Positions 1 through 10,432 of a stretch of DNA of 64,000 nt are shown here, in pieces. The stretch comes from Azorinus chamasolen (lineage: Eukaryota; Mollusca; Bivalvia; Cardiida; Solecurtidae): assembly GCA_963576725.1 (NCBI GenBank), contig OY755239.1:62290953-62354952 (forward strand). Direction: 5' to 3'. Below the pieces are notes generated by a model, which did no database searches, was not told the DNA's origin, and worked only from the letters and a program-made list of their open reading frames with translations. Made by a program: the position numbers and the translations under genes. How positions within the stretch are numbered: position 1 is the stretch's first letter; each line of letters starts with the position of its first letter.

Positions 1-175
1 AGCATCTGACCAATCAGATACATGAGTCAGACTCAGAAGTTTTATAATCCATAAGTTCTATATTCCATAAGTAAACGGAGCCGATCATGATCAGACAGCT
101 CCTACAGGAGCCATCTGATCTGGGTCTACTCTGTTTGCAAAGGCGTGAAAAGGTGTTTCTATGAAGTAGAGGGTC
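1..175 (+). mobile_element. Family S fragment then TTAA-4 right half
   Basis: Positions 1-50 carry CTGACCAATCAGATACATGAG; 60-174 carry the CAGACAGCTCCTACAGGAGCC hairpin and right end without TTAA. Confidence 0.6.
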
Positions 176-508
176 AAGTGTTGAAAATAATATGGACCTG
201 TCTGATTAATAGCATGTAAGAACAGTGACTGACTGCTCACATAATTATATCCCACAGAGCCACATCCTCAGAGAAGAATAAGTGGTTCGTCATGACAGAT
301 TCCTCTGGAAATCAAACTCATCCAAGCTTTTATTCATGACAATTGGTAAAGCAAATTTTAAAAAAAATGGTCAAGAAATGAATGTGTCAGATGAGCAACA
401 ATCTTGGATATTTAGAACATACGGACAGACTGACTGACTGACAAATTGGTCAAAAACTATATTCCCTGTTCAATTTCATTCTCTGGGGTATAATTATGTC
501 TATATATA

Positions 509-614
509 CAGTAGAATCCCGCAAATGCGACCACTTGATGAATAAATATGAGTGTCTTTATAAGCAGTGGTTGCTTAATGCAGGACAAAAGTAATGCAGA
601 CAGCTCCTAGAGGA
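509..614 (+). mobile_element. Family P left arm
   Basis: TA then CAGTAGAATCCCGCAAATGCG and TTGCTTAATGCAGGACAAAAG; broken at the hairpin tip. Confidence 0.65.
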
Positions 615-639
615 CATTAATTGTTTGCAGAAGACATCA

Positions 640-852
640 ACTTGATCTAATTCTGTAGGTTCTACCATGGCCTAACTTTCCTGTGTTCATGTACAAATCG
701 AGGGCTTGGTGGTACAAAACTATTGTAACTCCTTCACAAAGTGAAGGAGTTACAATAGTTTTGCACCAAGCCCTCGAATTATAAAAAATCAGGTAATAAA
801 TATTCATGGTGTCATTATTTCTTACATGAATATCTATGATGTAAAGCATTAA
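640..852 (-). mobile_element. TTAA-4 part with nested palindrome
   Basis: TCTGTAGGTTCTACCATGGCC, then the family G palindrome, then AATAAATATTCATGGTGTC to GCATTAA. Confidence 0.65.
698..777. repeat. 80-bp palindrome (family G)
   Basis: TCGAGGGCTTGGTG...CACCAAGCCCTCGA with inner arm ACTCCTTCAC/GTGAAGGAGT; one GGTA insertion in the left arm. Other copies: 10329-10384 and 34925-35000. Confidence 0.88.
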
Positions 853-967
853 CCTTACATGATCCCTTGTCAGAAGTAGGGCATAAATATAAACATTCCA
901 TTTGCATTCAGCCACATTAACCATTTGAACATTGGATCTCAGTGTAATAACAGATGGTCTTAACTGT

Positions 968-1214
968 TTAACCATTTCCCTGTTCCATGTTTGTTCCAAA
1001 TCTCAATAGCAGTACCTACTGAAATATCCATGGACAATATAGTTATAAGGTAATATGGAAGGTGGAACATTGTAGCCATTTTAAAAAGTAAATAAACAGA
1101 TCTATCAAATTCCATTAGCAAACAGAGCAGACCCTGATCTATAGGAGCCATCTGATCTGGGTCTGCCCTGTTTGCGTATGTGTGAAAAGGTGATTATATG
1201 AGGGAAAGGGTTAA
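968..1214 (+). mobile_element. TTAA-3 MITE
   Basis: Family structure: left CCCTGTTC.ATGTTTATTCC, middle TTTTAGAAAGTAAAGAAACAG and ATTCCATTAGCAAACAGAGC, then the GACCCTGATCAGACGGCTCC hairpin, right CATATGAGGGAAAGGGTTAA. Hairpin partly deleted here. Confidence 0.83.
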
Positions 1215-1455
1215 CAGTTTGTCCTTCAAAATTCCCTCGGAAATATAATTCTTCCCACATAATTGACTCTATCTTTAAATTATATTTGCAAACAATGAAG
1301 ACAAAGATCAAAACTCATACACAAGTCCTATGATCAGGATCTGTACATTTTGCCTGACATTCAAAATCCTCTAGGAAATAAATCGTTTTGATTTTAGTTC
1401 AATGGACTCAACCTTTAGACCCTGATGGACCATTCCACTTTAGCATTCAAAGGGT

Positions 1456-1650
1456 TTAACCCTTAACTCAATGATTTCTCGTGTAAGAAATAATGACATC
1501 ATGAATATTAATTAAATTGTTATTATAGCAAATGGACACAGGATATTTTTGGCCATGGCAGAAACTGTAGAATCATATCTTTATTATATCATAGGCAAAC
1601 AGAGCAGATCCTGATCTACTCTGTTTGAAAAGAAGTAGAAAGGCGTTTAA
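1456..1650 (+). mobile_element. TTAA-4 MITE, core deleted
   Basis: Family structure: CATGAATATTCATGTAAG, AATAATGACATCATGAATA, ATGGCAGAAACTGTAGAATC, CATAAGCAAACAGAGCAGAC, hairpin, CTACTCTGTTTGCAAAGGCG, end GGAGTAAAGGGTTAA. Here GATCCTGATCTACTCTG skips the hairpin. Confidence 0.82.
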
Positions 1651-1875
1651 CCCTTTCCTCCATAAATACGCCTTTCTACGACTCTGTAAAAGTCACTTAA
1701 TGAAACCGTTGTGACAAATAGAGCATTTGCTCATATAGGAGCAAATGCTCTATTTATCACAATGGTTTCAAATTACAAAATTCTAAAATTTTACTTTTCT
1801 CTAGTAAATGTGTCTTTTGGGTAGATTCATTCAAATAGGTTGGGTCTAAATATAGCCTATGGAGGAATGGGTTTA
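1647..1875 (+). mobile_element. TTAA-2 MITE at a splice donor
   Basis: Family structure: GAAACCATTGTGATAAATAG, GCATTTGCTCC and their exact complements form a 68-bp central palindrome; ends are CCTCCATAAATACGCC and AATAGCCTATGGAGG. This copy ends 8 bp from exon w18. Stem tips are slightly altered (CTCATATAGGAG). Confidence 0.88.
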
Positions 1876-1883
1876 ATACTCAC

Positions 1884-2055
1884 CTGTAGAGGAAGAGGTA
1901 TTAACAGAGCATAAGGACATGTAGAGGTTGCCTAGCAACCAGGAGGCGCTTCCTTGGATACCAACATGGTCGCAGGTGGTGATGATTTGGCATGCTTCTA
2001 CTATCACCTTGTCTATTTTTAGATCCCCAGACACAGCTGAAAAGTCACCTTCAAT
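1884..2055 (-). CDS. FOCAD: FOCAD exon w18, last exon in window
   Basis: 172 nt, phase 0 in, phase 1 out, so the gene continues below position 1. Acceptor GTACTATTTCAG, donor TCTACAG|GTGAGT. Reads IEGDFSAVSGDLKIDKVIV, then HVGIQGSASWLLGNLYMSL. G.QG.A.WLLG.L..S aligns with the family C-terminal half. A TTAA-2 MITE starts 8 bp past the donor border. Confidence 0.9.
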
Positions 2056-2175
2056 CTGAAATAGTACAGTATCAGAAAAGCAATAACTTGTCTGATGTCA
2101 AGGGCGAAAAGGGCATTTGAATATTTTCAAACAGTGACTATCAAATTTATACTAAAAAGCATATTCAATATTTAG

Positions 2176-2342
2176 GGGATAACCGTTGCGTATTTGAAGA
2201 TTTGCAGCAGTATATCGGTGGTTTATATGTCGCAAATTTAGTTTTACATGCGACGCGTTAGCGGAGCATGTAAAACGATTATTTGCGATATATAAACCAC
2301 CTATATACTGCTGCAAATCTTCAAATACGCAACGGTTATCCC
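2176..2342. repeat. 167-bp near-perfect inverted repeat
   Basis: GGGATAACCGTTGCGTATTT at the left and its complement at the right, centre near GACGCGTTAGCG. Part of the arm (CAGTATATCGGTGGTTTATA) recurs alone at about 3848-3870. Confidence 0.85.
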
Positions 2343-3810
2343 TATTCTAATGAAACCATAGATCCAGATGGTAAAAAACAAACAATACTTTAAGTCCTTT
2401 GATATTTTCTCTATGTCGTCATAGCATGACGTCATGAAACACCGCATATCTCCGCATTACGCATATAGAAAATAGTTCTCCCGGAACCTAGCAATTATGC
2501 TTATATTTAATATACCAAGAACTGGTGTTTTCACTTGATACTTTGATTTTCACAAATGAAATCCGTTAAGTCATGGTCCGTTGAATTTCTGACGGTAGGT
2601 CCCTTTCAAAACTACGAAAAATGAATCAAATTTGACCTCGACATTGCTCGAAATTCCACAATAATTGTGCACATTGACAACGGAATTATTTATTTTTAAA
2701 TTGTTTGCAATGTGGAACTGGTTGCATATTCAAGAGACTTTGGCAGATTGGTGTATTTGATGAGAATGATGATAGGCCAAGTGGACGTGCAAATGGAAAT
2801 TATCAGGAGCGACACTCTACAGGCATGTTTGGAATTTGCAAAGAGCCCTCGAGTGGTCTTGAGTGGGTGGGGCGAATTCTCATTATGGGACTGTCATTGA
2901 AGAATTGAAGAATACTGCCGCTTCTGATTGTCGGACGAGTGGGCATTATAGCTTCGGACACTGGCTTCATTCTGATGACCGGACTTATTCATTATTTCCC
3001 TGGTTTTGACACCAGCATAGGCCAACAGCTAGTGCATGGTTGCGGTCTCTCGGACACAGTGACTTGTGTTTTAAAACTTTTGACGAAACAAGCCTCAGCA
3101 GAAATTGTTTTCATCATTTCGTTCAGCACACTTATGATTCTTCATAATCGACTGAACGTTTGGGTTACTGAATGAAATGGTTCGATCACGGGAGCAGTTT
3201 TATCAGGTATGTTTTCAGAGATTTACATGACATGTTGCGCATGACTCATAAATTGTACTTTTGTCAGAGATCTTAGGTTTTCTATTATATGTATACCACG
3301 AAGAGCGAAATTCAAGGTTATGTCAAAGAACTTTTTCCAAAGATTTGTGATTTATAACAGAGAGGAAACCTGAGTTTTTTAGTGTTTTCATATCATTGTC
3401 TTTGATCGGTTGGTAATGTTTAAGTGTTGTCAGGTCCTTCTTAAATAGTTTCAGCATGGATATAAAGCTCACAGCTACATGGTTATATACCTTAAATCTT
3501 ATATTTACAGGGTGCAAGTGCCAAAAACACCTCAAAACAGAATAGAGGAAGAGAAACGTTTGTTCAATGACAGTGAATTAGATCAACATGTGAAATAAAT
3601 GGACTCAGGATCAACTTGTGGGAATTTGCGATAGATATTTGAATAGAATCGCCAGACTCACATTGACTACAACCATAAAATGTGTTGAAAAAAAACAACA
3701 AGCAAAATGAAAACATTTGACATTTCATTCATCCAGTGTCTTCGTTCATTCAGACCCATTCATTCAATTTTACTATTAATGCGCGTATGAATATTTCGTA
3801 GTAAATTTTC
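2343..3810. other. Intron, no known repeat recognised
   Basis: About 1.4 kb mostly free of MITEs. Positions 2700-3175 have short plus-strand open frames in two overlapping frames and slightly higher GC; I recognise no protein there. The rest shows nothing notable. Confidence 0.4.
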
Positions 3811-3983
3811 TAGTGATTCGGTTTCCGACAGTATATTCATTTTTCCGACAGTATATCGGTGGTTTATATGCTTCAAATTTTGTCACGTGGACCAATCAGA
3901 ATGCGCGTTACAAAAATGTTGCATTAGAATTTATATTTAACTCCCTCAACCCTGAATTTTCAGAATGGAACAACCCATCAGTG

Positions 3984-4222
3984 TTAAACCTTTCCTCCAT
4001 AGGCTAGTTTTAGATCCAACCTCTTTGAATGTATCTACCTAAAAGGAGCATTAACTAGAGAAAATGATTTTTTTAGAATATTGTTGTTTGAAAGCATTGT
4101 GATAAATTTTGTAGTTTGAAACCATTGTGATAAATAGAGCAAATGCTCTATTTATCACAATGGTTTCAAGAAGTGACTATTACAGAGGCGTAGAAAGGTG
4201 TATTTATGGAGGAAAGGGTTAA
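3984..4222 (-). mobile_element. TTAA-2 MITE
   Basis: Start CCTCCATAGGCTAG, end GGAGGAAAGGGTTAA; a partial duplication of the GAAACCATTGTG arm near 4092-4135. Confidence 0.8.
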
Positions 4223-4344
4223 CTTTATCTATATTATATCATAAGCAAACAGAGCAGACCCTGATCTCCTATAGGAGCCATCTGATCTGGGTCTTCTCTG
4301 TTTGCAAAGGCACAGAAAAGCGTATTTATGTAGTAAAGGGTTAA
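4219..4344 (+). mobile_element. TTAA-4 right half
   Basis: CATAAGCAAACAGAGCAGAC to TAGTAAAGGGTTAA, sharing TTAA with TTAA-2. Position 4345 onward has a small hairpin (AGATTTCAAAG...CTGAAATCT). Confidence 0.72.
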
Positions 4345-4734
4345 ATAAGATTTCAAAGCAGATTTTTTTCTGAAATCTTCCAAAGGACTTAAGATACAAC
4401 AGTTTTGATCCTGATGACATGATGAAGTACTTTGCATTTAAAGGTTGTCTCGGATGTGTCCATAGTGTTGTCAAGGTTTACAACAAGGAGACGCAATGTT
4501 ACAATGGTCCAGGATGATCTGGAATGTCCACATATGTCCAAGAGAAAGTATTTCCTATCACTCAAGCATTTGCAAACAGAGTAGACCCAGATCAGATGGC
4601 TCCTATATATACCATGAGGCATTACTGTTGCAAACAGTGTAGACCCTTACCAGATGCTGCATCAAAATGTCATGGTTGAAATGGTTTTAAACTGTTTGCA
4701 AGATTCAACAACTAATGAGTGCCTTTTGATTTAT

Positions 4735-5208
4735 CCATGAAAATTTATTTTATTCCATGAATATTTGTTAAAGAAATAAAGACATCATGAATATTAATTA
4801 GATGAATTTTTTATATAGCATATCAGCACATGCAAGTTTTTGCTATGGCAGAAACTGTAGAATCAAATCTTTGTAATTCCATAAGCAAACAGAGCAGACC
4901 CTGATCAGACGACTCATACAAGAGCTATCTGATAAGGGTATACCCTTTCCTCCATCAATACGCCTTTCTATGCCTTTGCAAACAGAGTAGAACCAGATCA
5001 GACGGCTCCTATAGAGTCTGCTCTGTTTGCTTGTGATATAATGTAGGTATGATTATACAGCTTCTGTCATGGCCAAAAATGCAAGTGTCCAGTCGCTTTT
5101 ATAACAAACTAATCTAATCAATATTCATGACGTCATATTTTCTTACATGAATATTCATGGAGGAAGAGGGTTAAAAGGTGTATATATGGAGTAAAGTATT
5201 ATATAAAC
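4735..5208 (+). mobile_element. TTAA-4 with an inverted TTAA-4 inserted
   Basis: The outer copy runs from CCATGAATATTTGTTAAAG and resumes at 5177 with AAGGTGTATATATGGAGTAAA. The inner inverted copy spans about 4939-5176. Confidence 0.78.
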
Positions 5209-5245
5209 ATTATCATAGTTTCTAGCTATTCTTCTTTCTACATAC

Positions 5246-5446
5246 TTTCTGTACACAATTCTCTGACCCAACCAATGCCAGTAATCCTGCAAGTGAAGCT
5301 AGTCTTTCCATAGCAGGGTTATCTCCCTTATGTGCTGAATGCTGCCAGTCGGTGAGCAGCTTGAGTTTCTGTTCGTCAATGGTTGGGTGGCCACCAAGAC
5401 TGAGACTATGACACAGCATCCCTAGTGATAGTGTTACACCCTGATT
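5246..5446 (-). CDS. FOCAD: FOCAD exon w17
   Basis: 201 nt, phase 0 at both ends (67 codons). Acceptor TTTTGTTTCAG, donor CAGAAA|GTATGT, the AAA|GT form being the only non-consensus exon end. Reads NQGVTLSLGMLCHSLSLGG, then a lysine-rich turn, then MERLASLAGLLALVGSENCV. LA.L.G..ALVGSE is a strong focadhesin match. The intron on its 5' side carries a TTAA-1 element. Confidence 0.9.
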
Positions 5447-5506
5447 CTGAAACAAAACAAAACAACCTTCAGCCTGCTAGAAAACAATGGGGTCTTTTAA
5501 CCCTTC

Positions 5507-5744
5507 TCTTGCTGAATTTTAAAATACATGTCTCCTTCTTTACCCATGTCCTGTTGTATAATTACATATATCTTCACTTTGTACAAGTATTTCGCTGTGC
5601 AATCACTACTGTAGAGTGCACTGGTTGCACAATCAACTTGTAAAGAGTGCAGACCCTGATGAGATAGCTCCTGCAGGAGCTGTCTCATCTGGGTCTTCAC
5701 TATTTACAGGTAGGTATATTGACGTGAATAGCAAGCGAAGAGTA
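5507..5744 (+). mobile_element. TTAA-1 MITE
   Basis: TTAACCCTTCTCTTGCTG start, AGCAAGCGAAG end. The family core is GCAGACCCTGATGAGACAGC and its imperfect complement around CTGCAG. The end TTAA has decayed to GTAA. Confidence 0.85.
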
Positions 5745-5831
5745 ACCTTGATCTGTTGGACTTTATATGTATTTCTGATCCATTCCAGAAATTGAAAAAA
5801 TTAAAGAACTGTTACTATTGCTGGAGTGTTA

Positions 5832-5920
5832 AGAACATTTGGATCCAGATCAGATGCCATTATTTGTGTTTCATCTGGATCCAATCTGTTGGCAAATGTC
5901 AGCCAGGTCTTGCTTAGCAG
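5832..5920 (+). repeat. Family K hairpin
   Basis: TTTGGATCCAGATCAGATGCC and TTTCATCTGGATCCAA arms with CTGTTGGCAAATGTCAG. Others: 6420-6500, 22263-22336, 22623-22695, 48212-48290. Confidence 0.6.
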
Positions 5921-5928
5921 AGTAAGTA

Positions 5929-6161
5929 TTAACCCTACGCTTTGCTACGCCTTTGCAAACAGATTAGACCCAGATCAGATGGCTCCTGTAGGAGCCATTT
6001 GATCAGGGTCTACTCTGTTTGCTTATGATATAATATAGATATGATTCTACAGTTTCTGTCATGGCCAAACATTCCTACGTCCATGTGTTATAATAAAAGA
6101 AAAAATTCCTGTGTCATCATAAAAATTATTCTAATTAATATTCATGGAGTATAGGGGTTAA
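5929..6161 (-). mobile_element. TTAA-4 MITE
   Basis: TTAACCCTACGCTTTGC to ATAGGGGTTAA, full hairpin. Confidence 0.84.
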
Positions 6162-6219
6162 ACATTGAAAAACAAAATCAGCCATGCATAATTAACCCTT
6201 ATCAGGCTGAAAGAAATCA

Positions 6220-6366
6220 GGGTCTATGCTTATAAAACTTTTAGTTGAGTCTGAGTTCGTTCTCAAGTTTTTGATTGGTCAGATTTGAGCCTTTGGCTCA
6301 AATCTGACCAATCAAAAGCTTGAGAACTCAAATCTGACCAATCAAAAGCTTTATAAGCATGGACCC
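6220..6366. repeat. Family S inverted-repeat element
   Basis: GGGTCTATGCTTATAAA / TTTATAAGCATGGACCC ends and inner CTGACCAATCAAAAGCTT, which occurs twice in the right arm. Other copies: 25805-25893, 44020-44105; fragments 11534-11600, 11700-11762. Confidence 0.75.
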
Positions 6367-6788
6367 AGAATGTCTGCTATAACCATGGTCAGTTGTAATT
6401 ATTATATCCTTCCAGATTTGGAGAAGATATAGACCAAGTGTCAAACAGCTTGGATCAAGATGAGACACCAACTGATTTGGATCCAAACTGTTTTCAAAGG
6501 GCATTCAAACCCTGATTAGTTGCATTTTTTATTTGCATTACATTCATCCCTGCTTATGAAAAACAATTTACCAAGTGTTGAATAGCTTCGATCTAGACAA
6601 GATGCCAAGTTGGTGATGTTTGCAAATGTCAATCAGGTCACACTTAGCATAAAGGTCAAGGTCACTGATTGTACACAAAACATAACATATTACTCGAATT
6701 GCTACATCACCATTTTCATTGTTTGCATAATTCTTTTTTATGTTCATATTGCAACAATTTCGCTAAAATTTGTCTTAGACCCATCTAC

Positions 6789-6908
6789 CTCTTTGCTGTT
6801 GCCATGGATACTGGTAAGAAGGTCAAGGGTGCTGTTGGCCGTTTCTATGTCCAGAGCGTTTGAAACGAATCCTGTCCCAGTAATAGTGGCCAAGGAATAA
6901 CAGAGTGG
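6789..6908 (-). CDS. FOCAD: FOCAD exon w16
   Basis: 120 nt, phase 0 at both ends. Acceptor ATCCTACTTTCAG, donor AAAGAG|GTAGAT. Reads PLCYSLATITGTGFVSNALD, then ETANSTLDLLTSIHGNSKE. Similarity to the family is lower here but position and phase fit between w15 and w17. Confidence 0.82.
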
Positions 6909-7054
6909 CTGAAAGTAGGATAAAATATTCATGTTGTAACAGGTTAAGGGCCATGTATAGACCTACTTTTTCCGTTTAATTGCTAGCTCCAGTTGTTTTC
7001 AGAACCAGATCAAACATTGCTACCCTATCATTTTTCTAATTCTATAATCCTTTA

Positions 7055-7199
7055 CAGGGCACAAACATTCACTTGTCCGCTCATCGTGCATGTAACTTTC
7101 TTTTCTTTGTCTATATTGCAGGACTAGTGAGTATTTTGCATTGACTTCTTTGTCTATATTGCAGGACAAGTGAAATTTTTGAAAACGTTTGTGCCCTGC
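7055..7199. repeat. 145-bp inverted-repeat element
   Basis: CAGGGCACAAAC...GTTTGTGCCCTG ends, with CACTTGTCC/GGACAAGTG inside and two direct copies of TTTGTCTATATTGCAGGAC. Confidence 0.72.
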
Positions 7200-7246
7200 T
7201 TTACTCACCCAGATCAGATATAAGCTCCTACTGATGGAGTAAAGGT

Positions 7247-7482
7247 TTAACCCTTTCCTCCATAAATATGCCTTTCTATGCCTCTACGAAAGTTACTTTT
7301 GAAACCATTGTGATGAATAGAGCATTTGCTCCATAGGAGCAAAATTTTAATGCTCTATTGATGACAATGATTTCAGAACTACACAATTCCAAATTTTTCC
7401 TTTTCTATAGTAGATGCTCCTTTTTGGTAGATTCATTCAAAGAGGTTGGATCTAAAATAAAGTCTATGGAGGAAAAGGTTAA
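7247..7482 (+). mobile_element. TTAA-2 MITE
   Basis: Hairpin tip enlarged (CTCCATAGGAGCAAAATTTTAATG). Confidence 0.82.
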
Positions 7483-7548
7483 TTGACCCATTAACCGTAA
7501 GCATACAGAAAACTAATGTACTGAGGGCTTCTAGACGAGTCATGTCAT

Positions 7549-7792
7549 TTAAACCTTTAACTCCATGAATATTCATGTAAGAAATAATGACATCATGAAT
7601 ACTAATTAGATTAAGTTTTATGATAACACGTGGATACAGGAATGTTTGGCCATGGCAGAAGCTGTAGAATCACGTCTGTATTATATCATATGCAAACAGA
7701 GCAGACCCTGATCAGACAGCTCCTATAGAGTCATCTGATCTGAATATAGAGAGTAGGCATAGAAGGGTGTATTTATGGAGTGAAGGGTTTAG
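7549..7792 (+). mobile_element. TTAA-4 MITE
   Basis: Right end decayed to GGGTTTAG; hairpin tip TATAGAGTC. Confidence 0.82.
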
Positions 7793-7832
7793 TCTGTACT
7801 GTTTCTCATTCAAAATTCTCATGCAAATTATA

Positions 7833-8160
7833 CCCTTTCATACTGAATGGAAACTATCATTAACCCATTCCCTCATAGGCTATTTTAGATCCAACCACTT
7901 TGAATAAATCTACTGACAAGGAGCATTAACTAGAGAAAAGGATTTTTTTAAAGAATTTTGTAGTTTGAAGCCATTGTGATAATTAGAGCATTTGCTCCTA
8001 CGGGAGCAAATCTTCTATTTATCTACTATTTATCGCAGAGGTGTCAAATTTAAGGCGTCAATATGAGGGAATGGGTTAAACAATCTGGCTCTCCTCTCTT
8101 TAAATGCTGACTAATCAAAGTAGAACAGTCCTCTATTGAGCTCATTCTGAATGAAAGGGT
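7833..8160. mobile_element. TTAA-5-like element hosting TTAA-2
   Basis: Inverted ends CCCTTTCATACTGAATGG and CATTCTGAATGAAAGGG around the nested copy. Confidence 0.55.
7860..8078 (-). mobile_element. TTAA-2 MITE nested in a TTAA-5-like element
   Basis: Host inverted repeats CCCTTTCATACTGAATGG (7833) and CATTCTGAATGAAAGGG (8144) flank it. Both TTAA ends kept. Confidence 0.82.
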
Positions 8161-8171
8161 GTGATTTACGA

Positions 8172-8298
8172 AAGGGTTTTGAATGACAGACAGCGCAGAC
8201 CCCAATCAGAAGGATCAAGTAGAAACCTTCCTTTTACATATCTGAGTCTACTATGTTTGCAAATACCAGTACACTGTTTCCTGCATTCAAAGGGTTAA
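8172..8298 (+). mobile_element. TTAA-5 MITE
   Basis: TTTTGAATGACAGACAGCGC, GAGTCTACTATGTTTGC, GCATTCAAAGGGTTAA. Other members: 20775-20976, 43240-43400, 58660-58780, 61452-61782. Confidence 0.6.
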
Positions 8299-8537
8299 CC
8301 CTTTACTCCATAATATGCCTTTCTACACCTTTGCAAATAGAGTAACCCAGATTTGATGGCTTTTGTAAGAGCTATCTGACCAGGGTCTGCTCTAATCTGC
8401 TCTATTTACAGATATGATCCTACAGTTTCTGTCATTGCCAAAATTTCATGTGTCCATGTGATATTATAACAAATTAATCTAATTATTATTTATGACATTA
8501 TTATTTCTTACATAAATATTCATGGACGAAAGGGTAA
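8295..8537 (-). mobile_element. TTAA-4 MITE
   Basis: Shares TTAA on the left with TTAA-5 and abuts TTAA-1 on the right. Confidence 0.83.
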
Positions 8538-8783
8538 CCCTTCGCTTGCTGAATTTTAAAATACATTTCTCCTTCTTTAACCATGCCCTGTTGTATAATT
8601 ACATATATCTTCACTGCATACAAGTATTTCGCTGTGCGATCACAGCTGTGGAGTGCACTGGTTGCACAATCAATTTGTAAATAGTGCAGACCCTGATGAG
8701 ACAGCTCCTGCAGGAGCTGTCTCATCTGGGTTTTCACTATTAACAGGTAGGTATATTGACGTGAATAGCAAGCGAAGGGTTAA
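8534..8783 (+). mobile_element. TTAA-1 MITE
   Basis: Full length; its start shares the decayed TTAA of the TTAA-4 at 8295. It ends 35 bp from FOCAD exon w15. Confidence 0.85.
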
Positions 8784-8818
8784 CATAGACTTGCTCGACA
8801 CAGACACATACAAGTTAC

Positions 8819-8963
8819 CTGATGTACAATATCAGTTGGAGAGGTGCTATGTAGCAAGTCTTGCAGCTTCCTGTGAATGGACGATACATGTACACGTGAT
8901 TCTATCTTCCCATCCCTACACAGAGCTGCAAGCCCAATACCGACTCCTAGAATGGCTCCAGAC
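8819..8963 (-). CDS. FOCAD: FOCAD exon w15
   Basis: 145 nt, phase 2 in, phase 0 out. Acceptor CTTTCTGCAG, donor CATCAG|GTAACT. Reads SGAILGVGIGLAALCRDGKI, then ESRVHVSSIHRKLQDLLHS. G.ILGVG..L.....SRVHV is conserved in the family. A TTAA-1 MITE ends 35 bp beyond the donor border. Confidence 0.9.
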
Positions 8964-9165
8964 CTGCAGAAAGGAGAATGCTTGTAAACAGCAATGCTAT
9001 AAAAAGGTAAAAAACATGCCTTTGCAAACAGAGTTGACCCAGACTGGGACTTGAAGTAAGATAGGTTTCCTTGGTTTCCTGCTTTCAGACCATTCTGACA
9101 GAAGTAAGGAACCAAACAACATGTTCATGAATACTTTCGGATCTCAAAATGGCACCAGAGACATA

Positions 9166-9369
9166 CAGTAAAACCTCTCTATAGCGGCCACTAAATTACA
9201 TCAAGTATTTTGTGTTTAAGGCAGGTGGCTGCTTAAAGCAAGGTGAAAGTAAAACAGAACGCTCTTATAGGAGCGTTCTGTTTTACTTTCATATTGCTTT
9301 AAGCAGCCACCTGCCCTAAATACCATCAAATTAACACAATTTAGTGGCCGTTATAGAGAAGTTTTACAG
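9166..9369. mobile_element. Family P hairpin MITE
   Basis: TA|CAGTAAAACCTCTCTATAGC and GTTATAGAGAAGTTTTACAG; nearly the whole 204 bp is one long inverted repeat (core AGAACGCTCTTATAGGAGCG). Confidence 0.83.
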
Positions 9370-9702
9370 TAACATAACTATGATCAAGGTCAACAAATTT
9401 CAAATATAAACTATTTCTAGATGCTGATGAGTCTACATCCTTGTTTTATCTTGTCTGACTCTCATTAGCAATGTGTGATGTCCTGATGAGTGTTTTCCCA
9501 TAAGCAGTGGTAAAACCAATTCGGCATGAAACCTGCTGCTATAATCTAAAACCTCATTTGAACATGGAATGTCCCAACACAGGCAGATGTACATGGATAC
9601 AAAACAAGCCATCTGGGGCTACACTGTCTGCCTACATCCAATTATGAAGGTCCTGAGAAAAAATAAGTAAAACTTTAGGTAATGTTTTAAGAGTACATAT
9701 AC
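9370..9702. other. Intron without clear repeat
   Basis: Only weak, decayed hairpin-like text (CATGGAATGTCCC, GCCATCTGGGGC); nothing firm. Confidence 0.4.
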
Positions 9703-9770
9703 CTGTGATCGTTCTTCGAAAAGCAACATTCCTCGATCGCATCCAGGGCAGACATGACTGCAAGACTTCC
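9703..9770 (-). CDS. FOCAD: FOCAD exon w14
   Basis: 68 nt, phase 0 in, phase 2 out. Acceptor TATATTTCTAG, donor CACAG|GTATAT. Reads GSLAVMSALDAIEECCFSKN plus DH and two bases. It aligns with the LD.LE.CCF segment. It lies with w15 between two inverted TTAA-1 copies (8534-8783 and 9976-10225). Confidence 0.86.
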
Positions 9771-9794
9771 CTAGAAATATAAACAATGCATGTT

Positions 9795-9965
9795 ACAGAG
9801 GTCCAGATAAGATGTGTAAATTTAAACAGTTTCAAGAATAGCTCTTTTATATTTCTCCACCAAACCCTATAATGTGACCACTCTTCAGAACTGTATCTTC
9901 GAGACAGTATAGGGTTTAGTGGAGAAATAAAGATTTTAGTGTTTGAGTAAGCACCTTTATCTGTA
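9795..9965. mobile_element. Family H inverted-repeat element
   Basis: ATTTCTCCACCAAACCCTAT and its complement around TCTTCGAGAC. Other copies: 11250-11420, 31640-31845, 47122-47300, 48945-49130. Confidence 0.72.
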
Positions 9966-9975
9966 GCTCTCATAA

Positions 9976-10225
9976 TTAACCCTTCGCTTGCTATTCACGT
10001 CAATATACCTACCTGTAAATAGTGAAGACCCAGATGAGACAGCTCCTGCAGGAACTGTCTCATCAGGGTCTGCACTATTTACAGGTTGGTTGTGCAACCA
10101 GTGCACTCCACAGCAGTGATTGCACAGCGAAATACTTGTACACAGTGAAGATATATGTAATTATACAACAAGGCATGGGTAAAGAAGGAGAAATGTATTT
10201 TGAAATTCAGCAAGCGAAGGGTTAA
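9976..10225 (-). mobile_element. TTAA-1 MITE, inverted
   Basis: Full length with both TTAA ends; opposite to the copy at 8534. Confidence 0.88.
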
Positions 10226-10328
10226 CCATAAGCAAGCTATGGGTGATTCCATGATTATATTTGCAAACAATCTGAATTCAGATGAGTTGCTGAGTAAATC
10301 TTAACGGACACTCTGATTGTGTCATTGA

Positions 10329-10384
10329 CATATCGAAGGCTTGGTGAAGGAGTTAGAATAGTTTTGCACCAAGCCTTCGATATG
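10329..10384. repeat. Family G palindrome, short form
   Basis: CATATCGAAGGCTTGGTG with its complement; left inner arm missing. Confidence 0.75.
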
Positions 10385-10432
10385 GTATTGAAAAAGGTTT
10401 CTGCACTACAGAAAAAGGTGTGTACCCATATA

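Noticed and set aside
8653..9054. 133-codon plus-strand frame
   Set aside because: It runs through a TTAA-1 MITE and antisense to FOCAD exon w15; chance frame.
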